64,000 bases of DNA from Nymphaea colorata. Its lineage: Eukaryota; Streptophyta; Magnoliopsida; Nymphaeales; Nymphaeaceae. Where the stretch lies: contig NC_045151.1 of NCBI RefSeq assembly GCF_008831285.2, positions 12,138,571-12,202,570 on the forward strand, written 5' to 3'. The notes under the pieces were generated by a model. That model searched no databases. It saw nothing but the letters and a program-made list of their open reading frames with translations, and was not told the origin of the DNA. Every line of letters starts with the position of its first letter. The first letter of the stretch is position 1. This document shows, in pieces, positions 25,080 through 35,339 of the stretch. The position numbers were made by a program, and so were the translations under genes.

Positions 25080-25480
25080 GAAACTCTCCTTGAAATTCAC
25101 ACATTCATAGATGATTGTTTTATTGTTGCAGCGTGAACGGATCCGTATCGTTTTATGCTACCATTGGGATTGTCTCCCGACTGTAGGTCGCCCGTGGTGT
25201 GCATACGTCCGTGTTTTGCACCCACAGGCGCTTTCAATTCACTGAATCAAATATAAATGAAATTAATGTAAATGAAACGAATGTAAATGAAGTGAATGTG
25301 CTTAAACTGAATATGATATGTGGATTGTGGCTATTGAGAGGTTCCTACATATTGTGGAATAAGTGACATGGACAGTAGTCTGGTAATTGCAATGAAGTAG
25401 AGATCTCTGAAACATTAACATGAAGAAAAATCTGTCTATGTCTGCTAATATAGCTCAATATCAAATATCAACCAAGCATA
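25080..25480 (+). repeat. Dispersed repeat with short AATGTAAATGAA iterations
   Basis: This matches about 61181-61480 ('TTGTCTCCCGACTGTAGGT', 'CCCGTGGTGTGCA', then iterated AATG(T/A)AAATGAA-type units). The family is unknown, possibly part of another LTR element. It is the right half of the target interrupted by the element at 23323. Confidence 0.7.
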
Positions 25481-25610
25481 TTCAGCTATTCATTATTTTT
25501 TTTTTTGAAAGAAAGTAAGGTTCTCCAAAAGAAATCTAAAACCCAATAAGTTGAGATCAATTAGTACAACTCAGTCAAAGATATTGGTGACACATTCAAA
25601 ATATCATGAT

Positions 25611-25905
25611 TGTTGATCTTCAATGTCCAATCAGTAAGAATGAAGATGGAGAGGAGAGAAATGGTTGAGAGAAGATAGAGAAGAGAGAACGTGAGAGAAG
25701 AGAGAACGAGAGAGAAGAGACAAGAGAGAGAAGAGAGCTCGTTAAGATGTTACAGCTCCCACACTTCCAATATAATAAAAAGACAGATTAGGGTTATGTT
25801 TAACCCTTTACATAAAGAGTCCAACAAGTATTGAAAAATTCAAAAAACTACCTAATAATAAAGTCCAAAATCCAGAACACCTCAAAACATAACTTTTTCT
25901 CAACA
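25611..25905 (-). repeat. Copia 3' LTR
   Basis: This 295-bp LTR in plus-strand reading starts TGTTGATCTTC and ends TTTCTCAACA. It contains a long GAGA-rich tract. Confidence 0.93.
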
Positions 25906-25912
25906 TTCCCCC

Positions 25913-27501
25913 TCAAGCTGGAGCATAGATGTCTATCATGCTCAGGTTGTTACAACACTTCATAAAGTCAGATATAGGAAGGGCTTTAGCAAATATATCT
26001 GCAGCTTGATCTTCAAAAGCAACATATTCAGTAGAGATCCCTGCTTGAACTAAGTCTCTAATATAGTGGCAATTCACCTCGATATGTTTGGTCCGTTCAT
26101 GAAAGACAGGATTTTTGGCTATATAAGTGGCCGCTTTATTGTCACAGTGCATTTTGATAGGCAGTTCTACTTGAATTCCAAGACCTTCTAACATGGCTCT
26201 CACCCATGTGATTTCAGTGGCAGTTTGAGCCATAGCTCGGTATTCAGACTCTGCACTGGATCGAGCCACAATAGCTTGTTTTTTACTTTGCCAAGAAACT
26301 AAGTTACCTCCAACAAAAATGCAGAATCCTGTAGTGGACTTTCTGTCATCAATAGAACCTGCATAATCTGCATCAGAATAAGCTTCTATTTGAAGAGATG
26401 AACCCTTTTTAAATAATAGACATTTTCCAGGGGAACTTTTTAGAAATTTCAATAGAAGTATAGCTGCATCCCAATGTACTTTTCTTGTCTCATCCGTAAA
26501 CTGGCTCAGTTTTTCCACAATAAAAGATATGTCAGGCCGAGTTATGGTTACATATAATAGCTTTCCAATCAGTGATCTATATGATTTTCTATCCACAGGT
26601 TCAGACTTATCATTATATAAATACGAGAATTCATAGGAATAGATGCAGGTTTGGTTCCAGTCATACCTGCCTCTTGTAGTAAGTCAAGAACATATTTTCT
26701 TTGGGAAAGAACTAAACCTTCTTTACTTCTTGCAGCTTCTATCCCCAAGAAATAACATAGAGAGCCAAGGTCTTTAGTAACAAAGTGTTGTTGAAGATAC
26801 CTTTTTGTATATTGTATTTCTTGCTTACTATCACCAGTTAAAATGATGTCATCCACATATATCACCATAACCACCATACCTCGTGAAGATCTTTTCATGA
26901 ACAATGAATGATCTAAAGGAGATCTATGAAACCTGAACTTGGATACAACATCAGACAATTTCTGAAACCATGCTCTAGGACTTTGCTTCAAACCGTATAT
27001 AGCCTTTTTTAATAAACATACCTTGGTACACTCCCCCTGTTTCTCAAAGCCTGGTGGTTGCTGCATATAAACCACTTCAGATAAATCTCCATATAGAAAG
27101 ACATTTTTAACATCTAATTGGTACATATTCCATCCACGATGAACAACAATATATATAATTAGCCGTATAGTAACCAAGCGGACCACCGGGGAGAAAGTTT
27201 CAAAGAAATCAATACCATACGTCTGTGTGTTCCCTTTTGCTACCAACCTTGCATTGTGTCGCTCAACTGTACCATCGGAATTATACTTGATAGTAAAGAC
27301 CCATTTTGAGCTGACAATATCTGCACCAGGTGGAGGTTCAACCAAATCCCAAGTGTGGCGAGATATCAGGGAGTCCATCTCCTCCTTCATTGCTTGGTAC
27401 CACTTAGAGTCCAAAAGAGCATGTTCATGAGAGATAGGAACTGAAGTAGCTGACAAGGCATCAATAAATTGCACATATGATCTCTCAAATGAGATGTACA
27501 A
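25913..27501 (-). pseudogene. Copia reverse transcriptase and RNase H
   Basis: The RT reading frame (27501-26569) has KWVFTIKYNSDG, then YQLDVKNVFLYGDL (first catalytic Asp) and the YVDDIILTGD box, then YFLGIEAARSKEGLVLSQ. Near 26580 the frame shifts into a second ORF (26596-25913) with TRPDISFIVEKLSQF, then the RNase H words SDADYAGSIDDRKSTTG, SSAESEYRAMA, CDNKAATYIAKNP and DIFAKAL. The catalytic RNase H Asp/Glu residues are present. The frameshift between RT and RNase H and the further break near 27400-27500 make it non-functional. Confidence 0.95.
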
Positions 27502-27968
27502 ACAAATTTAGAAAGAGGATGAAATGTGCATTGTTTGATCCCTTTACATAGTTTAATAGGTAAATCATCAAGATTAGAAGGATCAATGGAACACTCAGGC
27601 ATATTATGTAAGTCAGAATTACGTACCTCCTGAGAGCAAGACAGTGCAAAGTCATTAGATGATGGATTCCTTCTTGAATACATAAGAGGAGGGTCTTTAA
27701 ACCATGGAATAGAAGAATTGGGACAAGTAGGAGACAATATAAATGGAATGGACTCAAGTGGAATGGGAGGAATTGGAAGTGGAACAGAAGATGGCATCTC
27801 TGACTGAGAATGTGAAGGGCTGGCAGCAAAGAACAGAGAAGACTCGTGGAAGGTTACATCAGCACTGACAAACTCTCGATTAGATATAGGATCAAAGCAT
27901 CGGTACCCCTTTTGATTTCGAGAGTATCCCACAAATACACATTTAGTTGCTTGTGCAGCTAATTTATC

Positions 27969-29064
27969 TCAATTCGGTCCAAGTCGATGTACAAAACATG
28001 TGCATCCAAATACACGTGGAGGTAAAGAGAACAAGGCCTTATTTGGGTAAAGGATTTGAATTGGTATCTTATTGTCTATCGAAGAAGATGACATTATATT
28101 TATTAGGTAACATGCAGTTAAAACTGCATCTCCCCAAAATTTGGTAGGCATATGAGAATGAATCATGATAGTGCGGGCTACCTCCAACAAATGTCGGTGT
28201 TTTCTTTCAACTATACCATTTTGTTGAGATGTGTGAGGGCATGTAAATTGTGGCATAATACCATGTGATTTATAGAATTCAAATAGGGAAGTAGATTTAA
28301 ACTCGAGAGCATTGTCAGTGCGAACAACCTTAACACAAGAATTAATTTGAGTTTTTATTTCCAAGATGAAAGATTTCAAGATACAAGACGCTTCAGATCT
28401 GTCTTTCTTCAAAAACACCCAACAGACTCAAGAAAAATCATCAACAATGGATACATAATAACGAGACGACAACCGACTTGAAACCCGACTAGGTCCCCAT
28501 ACATCAATATGAACCAAATCAAATAGATTTTGGCTAGACTGACTTTGACTCGAAGGAAAAGATGTACGACTATGCTTGCCTAATTGACAAGCTTCACACT
28601 CGATGGAGGCTGAAGGAGAAATCTGAGGACATAACTGCCGAAGTTTAGGAAAAGATGGACGACCAAGTCTGAGATGCCATTGGAATGCACTTGAAGGTGA
28701 ATCAACTAAAAGAGACGCCTCTTTAACGGATGTATCCAGGAGGTAGATTCCATCTCTCTCATGGCCTCCACCAATCTTCCTCTCAGTCGATAGGTCCTGA
28801 AATACACAAGTACCTAGGTAAAAAATAACTCTACAATTCATCTCTTTAGTAATTTTGCTTACAGATAACAAGTTCTTTGGGAATTCAGGAGTATATAGCA
28901 CTTCATGAACATGTAAATATGGAGATAGGCAAACATCTCCATGTCCTTCAACTGGAGATAGTCTTCCATCCGCTAATCGAACATATTGTGGGGGATAAAA
29001 TTTATGCAAATTTGAAATACTAGTATCTTCACAAAAATGTTTAGATGCTCCAGAATCAAATTAT
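27969..29064 (-). pseudogene. Copia protease end, GAG-pre-integrase and integrase
   Basis: The minus strand reads the aspartic-protease motif DSGAS at about 29050-29064. It continues through the HHCC region (HLRLGRPSF ... CEACQLGKH) and the integrase core. The catalytic triad is visible as Asp in VHIDVWGP, Asp in VRTDNA and Glu in NGIVERKHRH. Stop codons at about 28425 and 27966 interrupt the frame. Next to the triad the order and spacing are standard for copia. Confidence 0.93.
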
Positions 29065-29344
29065 CCAACAACCATTAGAAGGAGTTCTACCTGCAGAAAA
29101 TGCTGAATTTGTGATAGCAGGAGAAGTCGATGAGGTGGAAGGTACAGTATTTGATCGATGCTCCATAATTAAGTCAAGTTCAGCCGGAGTTAACTTGAGA
29201 GAAGTGGCATCTATCGAAGCAGCAGTGAGATTCACCTTAGGAACCATACTAGTGGACTGTGAGTTTGAAGCTGGAATGGATGAGGATGTCACAGTTGTGG
29301 ACGCAGATGTGTTCGGTTTACCCACTTTGTTTCAGCACATGTCT

Positions 29345-30142
29345 TCTAAGTGATCAAGACGACCACAAGAAGTGCATTGGAGTCTTCCCCGTCCTCCTAG
29401 ACCACAACCTCTTCCTCTACCACAAGAAGAGTATTGTGCATTTCATCCTCCTCCAAATGAGGCAAGTGCAGATGGTTGTGAATTATTTGTAGCTGGAGGA
29501 AGAGTAACAGCCAATCTATTTAACCTGTTGAAGGCCTCCTCAAGATAAGGAAAATCTGACCCTGTAAGCATTTGTGCTTTGGCTGCAGAATAATCTGATG
29601 ACAGTCCAGCTAGAAATTTAACCACTATCATTTGCTCCATGTGAGATTTAAGACAATGCTTGCAGAGAGGGTTTAAAGAGTTCATCTTTTCATAACTTCA
29701 ATTTCGTAAAGTATTCGGTTAAATCCATGTCACCTTGCTGCATTTGTAACAATTCTTATTGAATTTGTAGAATTTTGCTGATGTTCTTGTCTTGAGAGTA
29801 TGTCTGCCGGAGAGAATTCCACATATCTTTAGCTGTATTATAATAGTAGAGCCCAGTAGCTATATGAGGCTGAGTGCTATTAATAAGCCAAGCACTAATT
29901 ATGCTGTTTTATTCCTCCCACCATGCATACTTGCCAACTTTTTCTGTTGGTTCATCTTCTTCTAATATATATTTCTTTCCATGCACAACGACTGATAGCA
30001 TGAAAGTTCTGGCCCAAACATTAGATCCATCGAGTTTGATAGTAGATCCAAGAGAAAAAGGATTCGAGAATGCCTTGTACTCTATACTAGCCTCAGCTTG
30101 CTGATTTTCAGATTCATGTTGTAGAGACTTATTGGCAGCCAT
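29345..30142 (-). pseudogene. Copia gag with CCHC zinc knuckle
   Basis: Gag starts at 30142 (MAANKSLQ) and contains the usual copia N-terminal block (KLDGSNVWARTFML). A stop at about 29909 and a frameshift break it. It resumes at 29685 (VKFLAGLSSDYSAAKAQML) and ends with an Arg-Gly stretch and a zinc knuckle CTSCGRLDHLEDMC (C-x2-C-x4-H-x4-C) near 29345-29390. Confidence 0.88.
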
Positions 30143-30744
30143 GATAGATCCTTGAAGATAAACAAATATAGAAGACCACAGCAGATTGAATCTTACTTAA
30201 TACGATGTGAAGATAATCTACCCCAAAGAAGAATATGCACTCCTATTCCACGGTTGAATCTTGTTCTTAATTCTGTCCCCCCTTTTTTTTTCTGCAACAC
30301 CACACCAGAATTCCACTGCAACAGCAACTATACACAAAAGAAAAGAGACAGAATCCCACTACGACAACAACCAAACACCAAAGAACTAATTTTCTGACTT
30401 GCAACACATTATTTCTGCAACATCACGTCAAGCTTTGGAATTCCACGACAGGCACACATTTGCAGCAGAAATTAACTCATATGTTTATCTTCAAGTAACA
30501 AAAAAAAAAACTGTCTACACATGCTAGAGGTTCTACCACCGACCGCAATCGACATGGGTTAGGTTTTCTGATCACGTCTACAGATTTACATATTTATGAT
30601 CAAAACCCTAACCCTCGGCAGGCTGAGAAATACCTTTTTTTTTCAGTCAAGAGAGATAGACAGCACCCAGACGTCGATGAAGTATAGAAGAACGAGGGAA
30701 CTTGCTGGTTTAGAACAGCTTCAGCAGGGTCCCCAAGACTGTCC

Positions 30745-30756
30745 GCTCTGATACCA
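30745..30756 (-). other. Copia primer-binding site, initiator tRNA-Met
   Basis: Minus-strand TGGTATCAGAGC directly abuts the 5' LTR with no spacer. Confidence 0.92.
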
Positions 30757-31051
30757 TGTTGATCTTCAATGTCCAATCAGTAAGAATGAAGACGGAGAGG
30801 AGAGAAATGGTTGAGAGAAGATAGAGAAGAGAGAACGTGAGAGAAGGGAGGACGAGAGAGAAGAGACGAGAGAGAGAAGAGAGCTCGTTAAGATGTTACG
30901 GCTCCCACACTGCCAATATAATAAAAAGATGGATTAGGGCTATGTTTAACTCTTTACATAAAGAGTCCAACAAGTATTGAAAAATTCAAAAAACTACCTA
31001 ATAATAAAGTCCAAAATATAGAACACCTCAAAACATAACTTTTTCTCAGCA
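30757..31051 (-). repeat. Copia 5' LTR
   Basis: This 295-bp partner of 25611-25905 ends TTTCTCAGCA in plus-strand reading. It borders the right inverted-duplication arm directly. Confidence 0.93.
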
Positions 31052-32401
31052 TACCGCAATATGTTTTGTACAGCTCGGTTTTTGCTTGAACTTTGTTAAT
31101 TTCCTTTATTGATGATTCTTTTGTATCTATGCATTTTTTAGATTTTATTGATAATGTTATGCAGTTAGTCAAGGTGTGCAAAGTCAAAACTTCTGTAGGT
31201 GAATTGTGATTTAGGAGAATAGGGTGTTTCTGGTTCTTGGATACCGTCAAATTCATAAGCTTAATAGTTTGGGGTCTTATGACTGTGTGTTAGCTAAAAA
31301 GTTTGTTTTAGGTGGTTAAGTTTTTCCATATTGTTGGTTGTAGAACCATTTTTCCCCGTTTTCGTTGACAGTGTAATTCATGAAAATGTCCTGCAGCGGC
31401 TCATTGTCTTTGATTTTGAATAGTTCTTTTTCCTGCTGTCTCGTACTGATATGCTATTATTTGCAGATTTATCTTCTCAATTTTCAGATTTACTATACAC
31501 TCTTTTCAGATTTTCTATACACTCTTTTCTGCAATTGTTGGCTTCTTGCTTGGGGAAAGTTATGGTCTAGGTGAGGTATGCCGTTCATCTTATTATCTTA
31601 GTGTGGTAGTGTTTAGCTTTTTGCTTGGAAAGATCATGAGTTTTGCTTGGTTTTTTGAGATATTGTTGCTCTAAGTTGATATTTTTACACCAAGTTATTT
31701 TATGTGTTTGAAATAATTAATTTATGAATTTAGCATGGTGTGCTTGCTTTATTAATTATCCTTCTAGATTGATAATCTGCTGTTCCTTCAACATTTTCAC
31801 TTTCTGGTTTCAGATTCATTCTGTTGATGCTGTTCATGAGCTTTTTGAGCAGTTTCCTGAAGCTTTCATGAAGTATCTTCATGTGCCAACCAAAGAGTAA
31901 GTTCTCATTGCTCAGTCTTCACATTTAAATTCATGTTTCATTGCATGACCAACCTTGTTTTCTGCATTTTAGTGCCTAGTCTTCCTTTGCTTACCAAAAT
32001 ACTGTTTGTGGCAGGAGTTCATTTTATGCTTCCAATCAGGTGTGTTGACCGTTATATTTGGAGCTTTGTGATGACGTATTCTTCTAATTGAATTTATGCA
32101 ATCTTTGCTGTTATATTTAACACTTTTTTATGAATAAAGATGGAATGTCCATGATTCCACATGTAATATGCTTCAATTTTTCCACTTGGTGTGTTAGACT
32201 TATCCTTTATTTTTTGTATATAATTCAATTGTCTGGGATGCTTGGGAGCTTTCTTTATTGCATGTTACTTGAAGACATCAACCATGCTTTTATAAGGGTA
32301 TTGAGAGCTTTGTTGGTAGCTATGTGATAAGTGGAGATGCCTTGAAGGGTTTCACGTCCATAATGAGCTGGTGGACTCGGGTTATACTTTATGCTTGGGG
32401 C

Positions 32402-32453
<52 letters not shown>

Positions 32454-32906
32454 CAATTTGTATTCTGTTTTAATTGCAAGTGTCTTTATTGTATTGTTGA
32501 GAGCTAGAGATGCATTTAGGTCATCTTATAACTCTTTTTTTTTTGGAGACTTAAATAACTTTTAGTGTTCATTTCCTTAGAAAATGTTGTGCAGGTCTCA
32601 CTTTTTTTGGAAAGACCTTTTAATAGTAAATATCATTTGGAAGAGAGGACTTCATATCATCTTACTAATACTTTTCTAGAAACTTGAGTATCTTGTAATG
32701 GGAATTTCACTCACTCTTTCTTGGTCATCACAGAGAGAGAGAGGGAGAGAGAGACCATCATGCTTAATTAGCAAAACATCTAGCTAATTTCTGTTTTGGA
32801 AACTTAAATTTCTTTTCCCCATATATCTGTGTGGCTAAATACAATTAAATGAGAATACATGTTAATCGGCAAGGGTGCGGCAAGGGTGTATAATTGTATA
32901 TATGTG

Positions 32907-32962
<56 letters not shown>

Positions 32963-32963
32963 G

Positions 32964-33006
<43 letters not shown>

Positions 33007-33206
33007 GTGTGTGTGTATTCATAATATATATAATTTTAGATTGTTTCTTAGCTTAATCTGTCCTTTTTTTACTTTTATTACTATACATAAAGAAAGAAAC
33101 ATGGAGACGAAAAAAAATGGAATATATATATATATATAGTAATAATAGGAATATATATATATATACATAATATATATATACATACATATATGCACTGACC
33201 TGTTGC
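31052..33206 (+). repeat. Right arm of large inverted duplication
   Basis: This matches the reverse complement of 18658-20950. The inner end coincides with the copia LTR. The outer end is near 33206, after 'GCACTGACCTGTT'. (TA)n runs at 32406-32452 and 32919-33004 account for most of the length difference. The spacer between the arms is about 10 kb. Confidence 0.92.
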
Positions 33207-34118
33207 TATGATGCTATGCCAGTTGCTATGGGTGCCATGCAACAACTTCCTAACTTGCGGTCAAAGTAGCTTCTTGTATATCTACATGTCTTTGTCTATA
33301 ATTTCTTCCATTGACAGATGTGGGAGGTGAAAGAACTTATTTGGTTGTTTCTTGATATTTTCTTAAGCCCACTATTTTCCATTTTTAAAGGTGCACTTTT
33401 TCTTGAAGAGGCGTGATGGAAATATGTCAGATGCTGAAATCTCCCAGCTTAATGCTTGGGCCCTGGGTCTACGTGTTCTTGCTGCTTTGCCTTTGCCTTG
33501 GCAGCAACGTTGTTCTATGTCACATGAGCAGCCTCTGTTGATCTTAGAAGTCCTATTTATGTGTAAACAGTTAGATTCTGCTTCACAGGTAATGTGGTAT
33601 TTCACAAAATAGTACCATGATTGACTATCTTTTCTTCTAACAAGCTATGCTGTCTGTGACTTTTTCATCTGCAGATCATGAAAGAGTTTCCTTCACTTAG
33701 GGACAACAATCTGATTCTTGCATATGCAGTTAAAGCCATTGCCGTTAATATGAATCCTCTTGTTAGCGAACAACGTGCCTCTGTGGTGGTTCCCAGAACA
33801 AAGCAGAAAACACAGACGGGCATGCCTGCAAAATCAAATTTTAGTCACAGCCTCAGCAACTTGCAGAAAAAAGCTCGTCGTGCATTTTCATGGACACCTC
33901 GTGATAGTGGTACTAAAACTAATTTGAAGGAACCATATCATAAGCGGAAAAGCTCAGGATTGTCTCCATCTGAAAATACCTCTTGGGAAGCAATGGCCAA
34001 TATTAAAGAGGATCGTAGTTCAGTTAATGCACTTGATGGACAAGAAAGGTTTCCCTCTATTGCTACTTCTGAAAGATGGGTACTCATAGGTGATAAAAAT
34101 AAAATTGCTACACATTGA
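31814..34118 (+). pseudogene. ZFYVE26/spastizin-like gene fragment, four exons
   Basis: Plant ZFYVE26-like proteins are very large helical-repeat proteins. The animal relative (spastizin) acts with spatacsin and AP-5 in late endosome/lysosome function; the plant role is not established. Four exons splice in one open frame: 31814-31896 (VHELFEQFPEAFMKYLH), a 25-nt micro-exon 32015-32039 (FYASNQ), 33391-33588 (FFLKRRDGNMSDAEISQLNAW ... LILEVLFMCKQLDSASQ) and 33675-34118 (MKEFPSLRDNNLILAYAVKA, LQKKARRAFSW, KRKSSGLSPSENTSWEAM). The introns are GT-AG and the phases match. The frame ends with TGA at 34116-34118 just after ERWVLIGDKNK, where the family normally continues for hundreds of residues. 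No continuation follows. The piece is thus truncated at both ends. The family name is from memory of plant homologues; the exon reading itself is strong. Confidence 0.65.
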
Positions 34119-34620
34119 TTTTTAATGTTTTTCCAAATTATTGCATATTTTCCCCCTTTCATCTTTTTCTTTTTTTCAATTTCTTTTGTTAATGTCATGA
34201 TAATCTCAAAAATATCATGATATTTATGGATATAACTCCATGTAACACATGAAACCTTCAAGTCGGAATGGGATGATATCAGGTCATCAGACAAGTTTTA
34301 AACCACTCTATTCATCCACCCAAAATACATGGAAGCATGTTGAGCATTTGAGGATGGAACATTTCAAGAACCATGATCAGTTATGGTCTTGGGGGGATGT
34401 TTTTTTCTTTGCTACCATTTTTATGATTAGTCAAAACAGTTGTCACAAATATCTCCATTTTTTAAGAATATCGTTTTAGCAACTGAAAATAAGGACAAAG
34501 TGAAAAAAAAATATTGATTTCGTGAAAATATTGCTAGAACGAAAATTTATATGTTTTTGTCACTTTCTTATTGCGATATTTTCATTTTTTCCCAAAAAAA
34601 GAAATATTTTGAGATATATT
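34119..34620. other. AT-rich non-coding sequence
   Basis: No continuation of the preceding gene and no other feature was seen. Confidence 0.6.
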
Positions 34621-34837
34621 TTAATATTTTGGGGGATCATTTTAGCATTATATCTTTTTGAATTTTTTCAATGGTTTCATAGGAAAATTAGTAGAAACTC
34701 AATTTTTTATATTTTTTCTATGATTTGTTTTAATATTTTGGGGGATCATTTTAGCATTATATCTTTTTGAATTTTTTTAATGGTTTCATAGGAAAATTAG
34801 TAGAAACTCAATTTTTTATATTTTTTCTATGATTTGC
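34621..34837 (+). repeat. 109-bp tandem duplication
   Basis: A 109-bp unit starting TTAATATTTTGGGGGATC is present twice (34621-34729, 34730-34837) with one visible mismatch (TTTTTCAATGG versus TTTTTTAATGG). It is therefore recent. Confidence 0.92.
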
Positions 34838-35339
34838 CTGATATTTTTAAATTTTTTAAATTCACTAAAAAATCAAACTTTCTAATTCATACCCAAGAAA
34901 AACCTTGTTGAGAAAACCCAAGAATGGTGATTGAAAGTTGCAATCTGTGTCTTGACAAACAACAAACAATGATGATACAATGTGTTTGGATTTCAATGGT
35001 TTCTAGACATGACTTATAGATGACAGTCAGTGCTTTGGAGGGCAGGGTTGGAAACTTTTCATACCACGCTATGTCATGTGAGGCATGACAGATGAACTCT
35101 TGACATCCTTTAACTTGAAGGCCCTTTTGGATGGCATGAGCTCCGTGTTTGTAATTCTTAGCTGGTAGTAAGTAGACCATAGTTTTACTTCAATATTTTT
35201 CCTGTGCTTAGGGGACTACTTCGGCCTAAAATATTATGTTTCTTTCTTCTTTCACACTATTTTTAATTTTTTTTATGTTTTTTTAACTTGATATATTATA
35301 GAACATGACTAAACAAAATGATTATGTACTTTTGAAACG
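34838..35339. other. Non-coding sequence before satellite
   Basis: A 97-codon minus-strand open frame (35180-34887) has no recognisable motif and is probably chance. Near 35205-35225, 'CTTAGGGGACTACTTCGG' resembles the 3' end of the LINE at 4873-6780 and may be a LINE tail remnant. Confidence 0.4.

Larger units (their letters stand above)
25611..31051 (-). mobile_element. Ty1-copia LTR retrotransposon, full length but decayed
   Basis: The 5441-bp element lies on the minus strand. It has two 295-bp LTRs (TG...CA), a PBS next to the 5' LTR and a purine tract (GAGGGGGAA) next to the 3' LTR. The domains follow copia order: Gag with a zinc knuckle, aspartic protease, integrase, reverse transcriptase, RNase H. 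Stops and frameshifts separate the frames, so it cannot make an intact polyprotein. The LTRs differ at about 13 of 295 positions by direct reading, mostly transitions. The flanks are CATGAT (left) and TACCG (right), so there is no 5-bp target-site duplication. The right flank is the exact end of the inverted-duplication arm. Confidence 0.95.

Noticed and set aside
27227-28147. Plus-strand ORFs within the copia element
   Set aside because: They are antisense shadows of the minus-strand copia polyprotein.
29045-29492. Plus-strand ORFs at the copia gag-protease junction
   Set aside because: They are antisense to the zinc-knuckle and protease region, with no domain of their own.
34887-35180. 97-codon minus-strand ORF
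   Set aside because: It has no motif or flanking splice signals, and its sequence is next to a LINE-tail-like segment.
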